Shown: positions 25,410 through 34,914 of the stretch, one piece after another
Numbering within the stretch: position 1 is the stretch's first letter
How the letters are laid out: each line of letters starts with the position of its first letter
Origin: Pirellulales bacterium
Lineage (GTDB): Bacteria; Planctomycetota; Planctomycetia; Pirellulales; UBA1268
Assembly (NCBI GenBank): GCA_018401745.1
Contig: JAGYJY010000016.1
Location: 62,001 to 126,000, forward strand
Reading direction: 5' to 3'
Length of the DNA stretch: 64,000 nt
Translations under genes and position numbers: made by a program
Notes under the pieces: generated by a model
The model's input: only the letters and a program-made list of their open reading frames with translations
What the model was told of the DNA's origin: nothing
Database searches by the model: none

Positions 25410-25591
25410 CAGCTTTTTCTCCAGCAAACCGCCCGCCTCACGTGTCTCCACCAACGACGCCCGCACACAGCACGAGCTGACTGTGGACGAAGTCTACCGC
25501 CGCAGGATGCGGCGAACGGCGACCCTCAAAAACCTCGGCTTGGGCGTCGCTTGAGTGGAAAAAGGTCGTGGATGGCTTTTCCCACGGACAG

Positions 25592-27676
25592 CTAGCCGAT
25601 CATCGTCAACGCCCCTTTGGCCTCCAGCGTCGCGCTGGCTTTGATTGTTGTCTGCAAACCTTCGACGGTGGTCGACGTCGTGCCTTTGAGCGAGACCGTC
25701 ATTCCGTTGATGGTCACGGCAGAGGTGCTGATCACGATCGAGTTGCTCCCCACCTTGAGTGTGATCGATTCGGTGCCCTGAATCGTCCAGGCGTTGGCTT
25801 TGAGCGTGCCCGAGCCCGCGTTGACCTCCACGGCATGATTGCCCGACTTCACCGTGAGCGTGTGGCCATCCCCAACCGTGACCGACTGGCTCCCGCCCAC
25901 GGTCACCGTCTCCTTGCCCTTGGTGACCTCATACGTCGCGTCGCCCTCGCTCACCGTGTACGACTCGTTGCCCTTCGACACGACCGTGGTGTTGTTTTGA
26001 TACACCGTCAGTGAACGGCTTCCGTCGGCACATCCATCAGCGCCCACCGCTTCGGTCAGGTTGTTGTAGACCTTCACCGACCGGTCGCCTTTGTCTTTGG
26101 TCTCAAAGCCGACCTCCAGCGAGTCGTCGTTCTCCACCGTTCGCACAAAGTCGCGCTCGGCATGGAACGTGACCGACTCCTTGTCTTTCGTATCGTCAAA
26201 CACCAGCTGGTTGGCATTCGACGTCTCACCGTCTTTCGTGCTTCGTGTCTGCCAGCCGCTCTGCGCGGCACTCGCGGGCAAGGCAAAGGGAGGCTTGTTT
26301 TGCCCGTTGTAGACCACGCCAGTGATCAACGGTCGGTTGGGGTCGTCGTCGAGATGCGACACGACCACTTCCATCCCCACCCTGGGGAGAAACTGACTGC
26401 CAAACTGCGGCCCGGCTAGCGACTGGGCGACCCGAATCCAGCACGAGCTCTGCTCGTTGTTCTTTCCATACCTGTCCCAGTGAAACTGCACTTTCACCCG
26501 ACCGTATTCGTCGGTGTAGATCTCCTCGCCCGAGGGCCCAACCACAACCGCCGTCTGCACCGTTCCCGTGGGCCAGGGTGTGGTCCTGGCCGGCCGCCAG
26601 GCAGTCTCCGCCGGCACGCAGGAAAAAGTGTTTTCATACGCGAAAGCGGACTCCTCAGTAGACGAAGGCTCATACGCTCCCCGATTGCTCGCTCGATGCC
26701 GCACACGGGTGAGCAGATACTTCTTCCCCGTTTCTGCTGGATTGGGATGCGACTTGATAGCGAAGGTGTAACCCGGGGAAAACGTCCGACAGCTGCTTGT
26801 GCCGGAGGCCACACTTGCGGAGACCTCAGCCGCTTCGATGCGATAGCTGGCGATCGACTCGCCGTCTGATTTCTTCTGATACTCACCGGGGTACTCAAAC
26901 AGCTCGGCACTGCTCGCGCCGCTGTAGCTCGTCTTGCCGGATGTGCTCACCAGGAGGCTGGTTGTCGGCTGCTCGAAGTTGTAGTCCGTCTGAGCAAACT
27001 TTCCCGGGCAGTAGCTGTAGTCATGCCGCCAGTCGATCAGCTGACCAGGTTCATCGGGCGACGAAAACGCCTGCACGGAGCTGACCTGTGCGTCACCGCA
27101 GTCTGTAAACGCAGAGTTGGCGTCGGCCAGCACCGTCGTGAGCGCTCCCTGAGCATGCTCAAAGAAATACAGCATGCCCTCAAACTGCAGCAGCCGACTG
27201 ACGAAGGCGAAATCGGTCTCACGAAACTGCACGCAGTATTCCCACGGCGAATGTGAACCGCTGACTTTTTTCGAGAGCGTCACCTGCGAGAAGTCGCCGA
27301 TCACCTGCGAAACCACATCAGGGACCGCAGCGTTTTGAAAAATCTTGCAGTCACTCGTCAGGGATGCAAACCACAGTCCTGGCACCACCTCCAGGCTCCA
27401 GCGGGTCAACACATCATCCCGCCCCAACCAGGAGAATCGGGCCACATGCCCGGTAAACCAGCGGGCCGCTCCATCGCCGCGATTCGCCCGGAAACTCACC
27501 TGCTTGCCCACAAGCTGCGAGTCGTCGATCTGTTCGTCGACGCTCAGACACACCAGCCGAAACGAGAAGAGCCCACTGAGCTGCTCATCGCCCTCAAACG
27601 ACTCCAGCAGCAGCGTGTCTTTCCCGAGCGGTGTTTCGATGGCCAGCGGCTGATCATCTTGCGTGTAGGAAGCCAT
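25592..27676 (-). CDS. vgrG: VgrG (TssI), T6SS spike protein
   Basis: 694 residues. The gp27-like base covers about 1-370 (PLGKDTLLLESFEGDEQLSGLFSF region at the start). The gp5-like OB-fold follows at about 375-470, with EEIYTDEYGRVKVQFHWDR and SCWIRVAQSLAGPQFGSQFLPR, two highly conserved VgrG stretches. The remainder is the beta-helix needle of repeated Val/Thr-rich strands, ending TIKASATLEAKGALTMIG as in unextended VgrGs. No effector domain is fused to the end. VgrG trimers tip the Hcp tube and accept a PAAR protein. AAAGG seven bases before ATG 27676 supports the start. The hcp genes lie just upstream on the same strand. Confidence 0.97.
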   Translation of the reverse strand: MASYTQDDQPLAIETPLGKDTLLLESFEGDEQLSGLFSFRLVCLSVDEQIDDSQLVGKQVSFRANRGDGAARWFTGHVARFSWLGRDDVLTRWSLEVVPGLWFASLTSDCKIFQNAAVPDVVSQVIGDFSQVTLSKKVSGSHSPWEYCVQFRETDFAFVSRLLQFEGMLYFFEHAQGALTTVLADANSAFTDCGDAQVSSVQAFSSPDEPGQLIDWRHDYSYCPGKFAQTDYNFEQPTTSLLVSTSGKTSYSGASSAELFEYPGEYQKKSDGESIASYRIEAAEVSASVASGTSSCRTFSPGYTFAIKSHPNPAETGKKYLLTRVRHRASNRGAYEPSSTEESAFAYENTFSCVPAETAWRPARTTPWPTGTVQTAVVVGPSGEEIYTDEYGRVKVQFHWDRYGKNNEQSSCWIRVAQSLAGPQFGSQFLPRVGMEVVVSHLDDDPNRPLITGVVYNGQNKPPFALPASAAQSGWQTRSTKDGETSNANQLVFDDTKDKESVTFHAERDFVRTVENDDSLEVGFETKDKGDRSVKVYNNLTEAVGADGCADGSRSLTVYQNNTTVVSKGNESYTVSEGDATYEVTKGKETVTVGGSQSVTVGDGHTLTVKSGNHAVEVNAGSGTLKANAWTIQGTESITLKVGSNSIVISTSAVTINGMTVSLKGTTSTTVEGLQTTIKASATLEAKGALTMIG

Positions 27677-27694
27677 GACGGAACCTTTCGCAGC

Positions 27695-28189
27695 TCAGCT
27701 GCCACTTGAGCCAATCGTGTACGACTCGCTCACCTTTCCTTTACTCGTCCCGTCGTCACCGTATTTGACGTAGGTCCAGGTTGCCTTGGTGTAGGTGAAG
27801 GCCACGTGCTCCATCGGCAGGAGGTGATCCAGCGAGCGAGGATCCTCGAGGTCGTAGTGCGTGATGATCACCTTCTCAAAATCGTATGTCAGAAAAGGGA
27901 GCGCACCGCCCGGCACCGTCGTGCAGAGCTCGATTTTGACACTCGGCACAACCAGCCCCGTGGCACATGCCTTCTGAAGCTTGACGCTCACCGCGTCGAG
28001 ATCTTTGACCACCGTCACCATGCCAACAGCTGTCGCCCCAGCTCCGCGCTCGCTCTGCTCATACCCGCCTGTCGCGCGGTTGATCGGCGCTGAGACACTG
28101 AAAAGGGAGCTCCAGCCCGTGTGCTTGCTGTCGGTCGCCTCGCCTTCATAGCTTCCAAACTTGACGAAACCGTTGCGGGCGAGTGCCAT
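27695..28189 (-). CDS. hcp: Hcp-like T6SS tube protein (second copy)
   Basis: 164 residues. The N-terminal MALARNGFVKFGSYEGEATD and the C-terminal VAFTYTKATWTYVKY strands fit Hcp family proteins, which stack as hexamers to form the inner tube. It is well diverged from the other Hcp at 28355-28840, so the two are not a recent duplication. GGGAGG eight bases before ATG 28189 is a strong ribosome site. It sits 18 bases upstream of vgrG. It may form a distinct tube or be a specialised Hcp carrying an effector; this is inference. Confidence 0.85.
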   Translation of the reverse strand: MALARNGFVKFGSYEGEATDSKHTGWSSLFSVSAPINRATGGYEQSERGAGATAVGMVTVVKDLDAVSVKLQKACATGLVVPSVKIELCTTVPGGALPFLTYDFEKVIITHYDLEDPRSLDHLLPMEHVAFTYTKATWTYVKYGDDGTSKGKVSESYTIGSSGS

Positions 28190-28269
28190 GCGTCACGCCT
28201 CCCTGTTGTCTTTCGTGCAGCGTGCCGTCGGTCGCAGCGCGGCTCTCGCCGTCGCCTCCTGCGGCGTGA

Positions 28270-28302
28270 CCCGCGTTTCATCTGTGCTGGATGAAACGCG
28301 GG
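28270..28302 (-). terminator. Perfect 13-bp hairpin between the two hcp genes
   Basis: CCCGCGTTTCATC (28270-28282) and GATGAAACGCGGG (28290-28302) pair without mismatch around a 7-base loop, 52 bases after the stop of the first hcp in transcription order. No U-run follows. A partial terminator or a 3'-end-stabilising structure would raise first-hcp mRNA relative to the rest of the operon. Confidence 0.65.
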
Positions 28303-28354
28303 CCAGAACACCGCACGAAACGCAGCAGGCCGTCTGCGAATCGCCCGCTTCGCC

Positions 28355-28840
28355 TTAGGCCTTGTTGGCACCGAGCTCGTAGGTCGCCTCGACGTTGCCC
28401 TTCTTGGAGCCCGTCTTATTGTCGTACTCAGTGTAGGTGTAGGTGATCTTTGTGCAGTTCATCGACACCTGCTCGCTCGGCATCGGCTCACCGGAAGAGT
28501 TGCCGCTCACCGAATAGCCACTAAAGATCACGTTTTCGCAGACAAGCTTGAGGTAGGTCTCGTTTTTGCCACCAGTCTGCGTGGTGAACTCGAGTGTCAC
28601 CTTCTTGTTGAACTTGCCCAAGGCAACAGCCTCAAACAGCTTCGGCGACGACTTGTCGAGCTGCCGCACGACCGAGATGTCGCCGAGCTGCGTCTCGCCC
28701 TTGGTTCGCTGCTGATCGACCGCTCCGCTCGGAATCGAGCGAAACACCGGCAGGGATGCCGAGTCCGCAAGGATCCACTTCTGGTGGTTTGAGTCTGTCG
28801 ACTCGCCCTCAATACCATCCACTTGGATAAAGAGTCCCAT
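28355..28840 (-). CDS. hcp: Hcp (TssD), main T6SS tube protein
   Basis: 161 residues from ATG 28840, with AAAGGA eight bases upstream. The start MGLFIQVDGIEGESTD and the strands DISVVRQLDKSSPKLFEAVALGK and VTLEFTTQTGG are typical Hcp, as is the end VSMNCTKITYTYTEYD. Hcp hexamers form the tube that the sheath propels, and Hcp in the medium is the standard readout of an active system. The frame runs upstream to 29050, but that extension is basic, low-complexity and not family-like. First of two hcp genes, between clpV (224 bases upstream) and the second hcp. A strong hairpin follows its stop. Confidence 0.93.
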   Translation of the reverse strand: MGLFIQVDGIEGESTDSNHQKWILADSASLPVFRSIPSGAVDQQRTKGETQLGDISVVRQLDKSSPKLFEAVALGKFNKKVTLEFTTQTGGKNETYLKLVCENVIFSGYSVSGNSSGEPMPSEQVSMNCTKITYTYTEYDNKTGSKKGNVEATYELGANKA

Positions 28841-29064
28841 CGTCGTTCCTTTCAACGCGAGTTGCGGTGTTGCCGTTGACCACCGTATTCGTTGCGGTCT
28901 TCGGCCGCGAGCGGCACCACTCGCACGGTTGCCGCCCGCCTTCCAGTTGTCGTTCTTTTTGTGAGTTCGTTGCGTGCGGGCTGCGATTTTTTTGCGGAGG
29001 CCATTTTTTCCGGGAGAAACCGGCAAAAACGGCAGCCCAAAACGCTCCACGGCGGCGCGTCGCT

Positions 29065-31749
29065 TCAGGAAATCTCATAGCGAAATGCGCTGTCTGCCCC
29101 GTCCCAGTCGACCCGCACCCGCTCGACAGGAGCCCCCTCCGCCATGCGGCTGAGCAGTTTTGTGGAGAGGTCTGGGAGGAGGGTGCCCGACAAAATGCGG
29201 TCAATCACACGAGCCCCGCTGTCGGCCTCGTTGCACCGCTCCACCACAGCGGTCACGACATCGTCGCTCCAGTCAAACGCGGCCCGATAGGCACTCTCCA
29301 GACGCCGCCGAATCGACTTCAGCTTGAGCTCACAGATTCCCCGCATCACATCGTCGGCGAGCGGATAGTAGGGAATCACGGTCAAGCGGCCGAGGAATGC
29401 CGGCTTGAAAACCTTCAGCAGATCATCTCGCAGGGAGTCGGCAAGTGTTTCCGGATCGGGCCGCAGCTCAGGGTCAGCGCACAGCTTCATCACCGTTTCC
29501 GTGCCAGCATTGGTGGTCATGATGATCACGCAGTTTTTGAAGTCGATGTCGCGGCCCTCGCCGTCTTTCATGCTGCCCTTATCAAACACCTGATAAAAGA
29601 TGTCTTGCACGCCGGGGTGGGCTTTTTCCATTTCGTCCAGCAGCACCACGCCATACGGGCGGCGGCGAACAGCCTCAGTCAGCACGCCCCCTTCCCCATA
29701 GCCGACATACCCGGGCGGAGATCCCATCAGCAGCGAGACTTTATGCTCTTCCTTAAACTCGCTCATGTTGATGACGGTCATGTTTGACTCATCACCAAAA
29801 AGCAGTTCGGCAAGCGCCAGGGCGGTTTCCGTCTTGCCCACACCACTGGTACCGGCGAGGAGAAACACACCTGTCGGCCGGTTGGGGTCGGTCAGCCCTG
29901 CCCGCGATGTGCGGATTCTTTCGGCTATGGTCTCGAGCGCGTGAGACTGCCCCACCACCCGAGCCTCCAGCCGTGGTCTGAGTTCCAGCACACCTCGAAT
30001 CTCATCGGAAACCATGCGGCCCACAGGAATCCCGGTCCACGCCGCCACGACTTCCGCCACGGCCTGCCCATCCACGCACGGACTGACCAGCGGATGCTCG
30101 CCCTGCAGCTCTTTCAGCTGGCTTTCCAGCGCCAGGAGCTCCTCTCGGACAGCCGCCTGTTCGGTTTCGGAAAGCGGGGGCGTTGGCTCATCACCCGGCT
30201 TTGTGGCAGCCGACGGTGGCAGCAGCCTCGCTCGCGTTTCCTGAATGCGGCCGACCAGCTCCGACTCACGGGCGAAACGCTCCTCCAGTTTTTCCAGCAA
30301 CTCGCCCACCTCTGACTTGCGGGCGGCAAGGTCGGCCAGAGCTGCGGCATGATCGGCACCGGCGACCTGCTCGCGGCTGAGAATGTCGCTCTCCACACCG
30401 AGGGCGTCGATCGTGCGCCGGGCATCCTCGATCGCGGGAGGCGTGGAGGACTGGCCGATGGCCACCTTCGCACAGGCGGTGTCGAGCAGGCTCACGCCCT
30501 TGTCGGGAAGCTGCCGGCTGGGGATGTAGCGTCGCGAGAGCTTGACCGCCTCGGTGACCGCTTCGTCGAGCACCGTCACCTGGTGATGCTTCTCAAGCGT
30601 GGCAATCAGTCCGCGGAGCATCCGGCAGGCCATGTCGTCGGTTGGCTCTTCCACCTTGACGACCTGAAACCGACGGGCCAGGGCAGCATCCCGCTCAAAG
30701 TATTTTTTGTATTCCGCCCAGGTGGTCGCGGCGACCGTGCGGAGATCGCCTCGAGCCAGGGCTGGCTTGAGAAGGTTCGCCGCATCGCCCTGGCCGGCCT
30801 GCCCTCCAGCACCGATCAGCGTGTGGGCCTCATCGATAAAGAGAATGATCGGCGTAGGCGACTTCTTCACCTCGTCGATCACCCCCTTGAGCCTATTTTC
30901 AAACTCTCCCTTCACCCCAGCCCCCGCCTGCAGGAGGCCCAGGTCGAGCGTCCGCAGCTGGACGTTCTTCAGCGGCCCAGGCACGTCACCACTGGCAATG
31001 CGGCTCGCAAAACCTTCCACGACCGCCGTCTTTCCCACGCCCGCCTCACCGGTGAGGATCGGGTTGTTCTGTCGACGGCGAGTGAGGATGTCGATGATCT
31101 GCCGCACTTCGGCATCACGACCAAGGACCGGGTCGATCTTTCCGGCCTTCGCGCGGGCGGTCAGGTCGATGGTGTACTGATCAAGGCTGGGCGTCTTTGT
31201 CGGGGGCTTGGGCTTTCCGTCTTCGCCCGTTGAAGGCTCGTCAGAGGCCGCCCCCCCTGGCATGAAGTCCGACTCCGTAGAGCGAGGAAACACCCGTGTG
31301 GCTTCCTGCCGCAGCACGTCGGGGGAAATCCGTCGAAACTCGTCCGACGCCGCAACTGCCCGTCGCCCCAGCGAGTCGTTGGAAAGCAGAGCAAGCAAGA
31401 GCCACGCACCTCGCACCTTCTGCTCGTTGAAGTCCACACTGGCCGTGAGCCAGCCCTCCTTGATCAGATCACAGACTTCCGGCGACAGCATGGGTGGCCG
31501 CGCGTTGCCAGTCTTGAAGCGGTCAATCGCTTTGGTGAGGTCTGCAAGCACCCGCGCCTGGTCAACCTCGAAATGCTTGAGCAACAGGCAGAGATCATTC
31601 CCCGGCTGTTCCAGCAGTTTCACCAGCCAGTGCTCGATCTCGACGTTGTAGTTGGTGCGGGAAAGACACAGGCCGGCTGCGGCCTCGAGCGCTCGTTGAC
31701 AGACAGGGTTCAGCTTGCTGATCAAGCCCTTGAGATCGAGACCAGCCAT
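29065..31749 (-). CDS. clpV: ClpV (TssH), T6SS sheath-recycling AAA+ ATPase
   Basis: 894 residues. The N-terminal Clp-N domain has the ClpV-type NYNVEIEHWLVKLL segment. The first AAA+ module has Walker A GEAGVGKT near residue 234 and Walker B ILFIDEAH near 301. A middle coiled-coil domain spans about 440-545. The second AAA+ module has GTSGVGKT near 632 and VVLLDEME near 699. ClpV disassembles contracted TssBC sheaths so they can be reused, usually by gripping the TssC N-terminus. The TagJ/ImpE gene in the same operon encodes a known ClpV cofactor in some systems. All ATPase motifs are intact. Confidence 0.97.
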   Translation of the reverse strand: MAGLDLKGLISKLNPVCQRALEAAAGLCLSRTNYNVEIEHWLVKLLEQPGNDLCLLLKHFEVDQARVLADLTKAIDRFKTGNARPPMLSPEVCDLIKEGWLTASVDFNEQKVRGAWLLLALLSNDSLGRRAVAASDEFRRISPDVLRQEATRVFPRSTESDFMPGGAASDEPSTGEDGKPKPPTKTPSLDQYTIDLTARAKAGKIDPVLGRDAEVRQIIDILTRRRQNNPILTGEAGVGKTAVVEGFASRIASGDVPGPLKNVQLRTLDLGLLQAGAGVKGEFENRLKGVIDEVKKSPTPIILFIDEAHTLIGAGGQAGQGDAANLLKPALARGDLRTVAATTWAEYKKYFERDAALARRFQVVKVEEPTDDMACRMLRGLIATLEKHHQVTVLDEAVTEAVKLSRRYIPSRQLPDKGVSLLDTACAKVAIGQSSTPPAIEDARRTIDALGVESDILSREQVAGADHAAALADLAARKSEVGELLEKLEERFARESELVGRIQETRARLLPPSAATKPGDEPTPPLSETEQAAVREELLALESQLKELQGEHPLVSPCVDGQAVAEVVAAWTGIPVGRMVSDEIRGVLELRPRLEARVVGQSHALETIAERIRTSRAGLTDPNRPTGVFLLAGTSGVGKTETALALAELLFGDESNMTVINMSEFKEEHKVSLLMGSPPGYVGYGEGGVLTEAVRRRPYGVVLLDEMEKAHPGVQDIFYQVFDKGSMKDGEGRDIDFKNCVIIMTTNAGTETVMKLCADPELRPDPETLADSLRDDLLKVFKPAFLGRLTVIPYYPLADDVMRGICELKLKSIRRRLESAYRAAFDWSDDVVTAVVERCNEADSGARVIDRILSGTLLPDLSTKLLSRMAEGAPVERVRVDWDGADSAFRYEIS

Positions 31750-31873
31750 GAACCACAGTGCCTCGGGGGAGCGGGAGAGCGGGGGATCTGCGAGTCAGAA
31801 TCCCTTTGGAGACATGAGACTATCGGTGGCCTCCATCACTGTCCACTTGCCGGGAAAGCTGCCCAGCTGGCTG

Positions 31874-33031
31874 TCAACGACGGATGGCATAGGCCGTGTC
31901 GGTGCGGTCGCTCGGCGACCCTGATGGCGAGACGAGCCAGGTGGTCCAGCCGAGTTGCGGGGCGAGCGGTCCGTCAGAGCGGTCGGCGGCCCCTCCCAAC
32001 CGGCATTGCGGAACGTCCTGAGCGGCGAGCGACAGCCTCACGACTATTTCATAGTTCGGCCCCGCATAAAGCCGCAAAACATCCGAGACCGCCGCGAGCC
32101 CCTCACTTCCCGGAAGGTATCGCCGAAACGCGTGTGCAGTCAGCGGACCCACGACCACCTCAAAGGTCGACTCAATATCCCAGACTCGCTTCCCCAAGAG
32201 GGCACCAGACCCGAGCTGGGCATGCTGGCCTTCGGGTGCCGCACGGCTGGCCAACACGGTCTGATCAGCCGCCTCGAGTTCTAGCCACCGCCCCACAAAC
32301 TGCTCAACCCGCACCGGCTCATCCAGCAGGTCTACCAGCACGCCCTCCAGGCACGCCGCCGTCCGCGGCCCGCGGGCGAAGTGGCTGCTGTAGTGAAAAA
32401 TAGCTTCATCGTTGATCGCCAGACGGTCCGTCAGGCCATGGCCGGCAAGCCCGACCAACGAGGAGACGACAGCAGTGATCGCATCCCGGGAATCCGCTGC
32501 GGCATCCCACGACACGCCGCGGCAGCTGACCTTCGCCTGTTCGTAGCGGATGTCGTGTCGATACTTACACCACGCCCGATAGTGAAGGGCCACAAAACGC
32601 TGCAGAAAAAGATCGAGAAAGTCCCGCAGCGTGCTGTCGCGATACTTTCGAAAACGCTCCACGATCAGCGAGGTGTAGTGGGGTGGCAGCGTGCCGGAAG
32701 GCCCCACCAGGCCGAAGCAGCTCAGTTCCAACTCCGTGCAGGAGCCGGAAACAGCCGCTGCTCGTGACGACTCGGGCGGCCGGCTCCGCGAGGCCCGCAC
32801 GATGGCGGAGGGGGGAAACTGCAGCGTCGCCGACGAGCGAAAGCGGATCAGCGAACGCTCGGCCGCCCCCTGATCGAGCCCTCCCACCAAGGGAATCGGC
32901 TGCTTTCCCTCGGCCATCGCCTGCCGGCCCGCTTCCTGCTCCAGGATGCGGACGGCCTGAAACAGCTGAAAGCGAGAGGGCTGCTCAAGGAGCAGTTTCA
33001 CCAGCGGACTGATCTGTGATTCGTCGCTCAT
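31874..33031 (-). CDS. tssG: TssG, T6SS baseplate wedge protein
   Basis: 385 residues. The N-terminal PSRFQLFQAVRILEQ helix and the LSCFGLVGPSGTLPPHYT motif (around residues 100-118) are characteristic of TssG, as is the C-terminal GPLTAHAFRRYLPGSEGL stretch. TssG joins two TssF copies and TssE in each baseplate wedge and contacts TssK. I start at ATG 33031, which overlaps the tssF stop as ATGA. The frame continues upstream to 33070 but would then overlap tssF further for no gain. Length is slightly above typical (about 330-350). Confidence 0.93.
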   Translation of the reverse strand: MSDESQISPLVKLLLEQPSRFQLFQAVRILEQEAGRQAMAEGKQPIPLVGGLDQGAAERSLIRFRSSATLQFPPSAIVRASRSRPPESSRAAAVSGSCTELELSCFGLVGPSGTLPPHYTSLIVERFRKYRDSTLRDFLDLFLQRFVALHYRAWCKYRHDIRYEQAKVSCRGVSWDAAADSRDAITAVVSSLVGLAGHGLTDRLAINDEAIFHYSSHFARGPRTAACLEGVLVDLLDEPVRVEQFVGRWLELEAADQTVLASRAAPEGQHAQLGSGALLGKRVWDIESTFEVVVGPLTAHAFRRYLPGSEGLAAVSDVLRLYAGPNYEIVVRLSLAAQDVPQCRLGGAADRSDGPLAPQLGWTTWLVSPSGSPSDRTDTAYAIRR

Positions 33032-34914
33032 GCCAGCGGCTTCCATCCAGACCTCGGCGGCCAGATCCACTGTTCCTTGCGGCTCTCCCGCTGGCGTGAG
33101 GTTGACACCAGCCGCGTGAAGGAGTTGAGCTGCACCCAGCCTGCCAAAAATCGCTCCAAAACGCTGGAAAACAGATACGAGCTGCGGTCGTCGAAATGGT
33201 CTTCGTCGAGCAGCAGCCGCACCTCAAGGCCTTGGCAGACACCGCCCCGACCTCCACCGACCCGGGCCGCCACCCGCCTGCTAGCCACCTCGCTGATCCC
33301 CTGAATCCATCGCTGCCGCTGATCAAAGTCGGCGAGATCGTCGTGGAGATACAGCATGAGCATCTCCCGAAGCGCTGTCGCAGCCTGACCGTCACCGGCA
33401 TCAGTGAGCGATAGGTGGTTGAGCGACAGATGCGAGACAAATCGCCAGGCCGCCCCCTGACCGGGAAGCCGTCGCAACGTGGCCGTGGGCCTCACCAGAC
33501 ACTCGAGAGCCCCGATTGGTCCTTGGCCATCTCGGAGGACCATCGCCGGCCTGCCCACCGAAAATGGGAGCCGCGGCGGCAGGTTGCGGTTTGTGCACAG
33601 ACCGCTGCTGTGGATCGTTGCATTGGCGATCGAAGCGGGGCCGGCATTTTCATCAACCAGGCTCAGCCAGGTGTCGGTGGCCGCGTCGACCAGACCATCC
33701 GGCCGTGGCTCGCGGTGTGGCCGACGGCTCGCCTTCCACCGCAGCGGCCGCCTTCGGTCGACTGCCCGATCCTGTCGCAGCACTTCCTGACTGGCCAGAC
33801 GATAAAACGGCCGCACCTCCACAGGGTTCTCACCTGGCTCGCTGAGCTGCACCGATTCCACCGCGTAGACCTCAACCGCCCGCGGCCGCCGGGCGTCGGG
33901 CGTCAGGCAGATCTCAGTACGAGTTCCATCGATCCGCATGGGATCGAATCGTGCCGGAAAGAGGTTGACCACAGGCGTGCACCCCAGTCGGACCGAATCC
34001 GGCGAGACCATCCGCTCGAGCTCCCGGCTGGCGGAGGTCAGCATCACGCCAACCTCCATCGCATGGTCAAACCGTGCCAACACGGCGGGCGTCAGCCCCT
34101 GAAGGTCGAGAAAAAGAAACTTCTGCGGGAGCGCGAAAAACTCCGTCAGCAGCTGGTAGCCGGCAAACGCTCGTGGATCAAACGGAAGGCCTTGGTCTTC
34201 CGGGTCGAGGCCAGCAGCCACCAGCCGGCCGCGCGGCAGCACGACCGGCTCGGGATCGTCGGGCCCCCGCGAGAGCACAATCCCTGCGGATCGGGTGAGC
34301 AGGAGTTCGTAGAGCTCTGCGACCGACTGGCCAGCCCCAGCGTGCAGATGGAAACGAAGCTTGCCGAGCGGCATCTGAGCAATCTTCACATCCCGCGAGA
34401 GGGTTTCGATACGGAGCGTGAGCAGCTCGATCGTACCCGTGGGGGGCACGAGTGGCAGCCGGAACGGAGGACCGCTGAGCCTGGCTTCGCGGATCTGTAG
34501 TGGCCAGAGCTGCAGATCGAAGCATGTGCGATAGATGCACCGCTCCCCGTCGACCTCTTCAGTCTCAAGTTCAGTGCCTCGCGGCACGCGGTAGCCCGAG
34601 GTGAGCGCGGCCTGCTTGCGATCAATCGCCATCTCCACGATCGTCATCGAAGGCACAGGCCGCAGGTAGTGTGGATAGAGGAGATCCAGGAGCGCGTCGG
34701 TCAGTTCCGGGAAATCGTCGTCAAGACGCTTCTGCACATCTGCCGCGAGAAACGCGACTCCCTGCAGGAGCCGCTCCACATGTGGATCCTGAGAGTCGTC
34801 GCGGCCCAGGCTGAGCCTGCCTGCCACCTTGGGATGTCGCTGAGCAAAGTCGGCAGCCAGGGTGCGAAGAATCGCCAGTTCGCGGGCGTAGTAGGGGAGC
34901 AGGTCGTCACTCAT
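33028..34914 (-). CDS. tssF: TssF, T6SS baseplate wedge protein
   Basis: 628 residues, the normal TssF size. The N-terminus LLPYYARELAILRTLAADFA with HPKVAGRL, then DPHVERLLQGVAFLAADVQ and FPELTDALLDLLYPHYLRPVPSM, is the family signature. The middle RFDPMRIDGTRTEICLTPD and the C-terminal SVLERFLAGWVQLNSFTRLV also match. TssF forms the bulk of the wedge around the VgrG hub. Both ends are translationally coupled: ATGA overlap with tssE upstream and with tssG downstream. Confidence 0.95.
   Translation of the reverse strand: MSDDLLPYYARELAILRTLAADFAQRHPKVAGRLSLGRDDSQDPHVERLLQGVAFLAADVQKRLDDDFPELTDALLDLLYPHYLRPVPSMTIVEMAIDRKQAALTSGYRVPRGTELETEEVDGERCIYRTCFDLQLWPLQIREARLSGPPFRLPLVPPTGTIELLTLRIETLSRDVKIAQMPLGKLRFHLHAGAGQSVAELYELLLTRSAGIVLSRGPDDPEPVVLPRGRLVAAGLDPEDQGLPFDPRAFAGYQLLTEFFALPQKFLFLDLQGLTPAVLARFDHAMEVGVMLTSASRELERMVSPDSVRLGCTPVVNLFPARFDPMRIDGTRTEICLTPDARRPRAVEVYAVESVQLSEPGENPVEVRPFYRLASQEVLRQDRAVDRRRPLRWKASRRPHREPRPDGLVDAATDTWLSLVDENAGPASIANATIHSSGLCTNRNLPPRLPFSVGRPAMVLRDGQGPIGALECLVRPTATLRRLPGQGAAWRFVSHLSLNHLSLTDAGDGQAATALREMLMLYLHDDLADFDQRQRWIQGISEVASRRVAARVGGGRGGVCQGLEVRLLLDEDHFDDRSSYLFSSVLERFLAGWVQLNSFTRLVSTSRQRESRKEQWIWPPRSGWKPLA

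Noticed and set aside
25592..26300. Possible effector domain at the C-terminus of VgrG
   Set aside because: The C-terminal residues are only the repeated beta-helix strands and end at the normal VgrG terminus. No extension is present.
28841..29064. A terminator in the clpV-hcp gap, from the T-rich runs and CCGG...CCGG stem near 29005-29030
   Set aside because: The stem is only four pairs, and on the transcribed strand the following bases are A-rich rather than T-rich.
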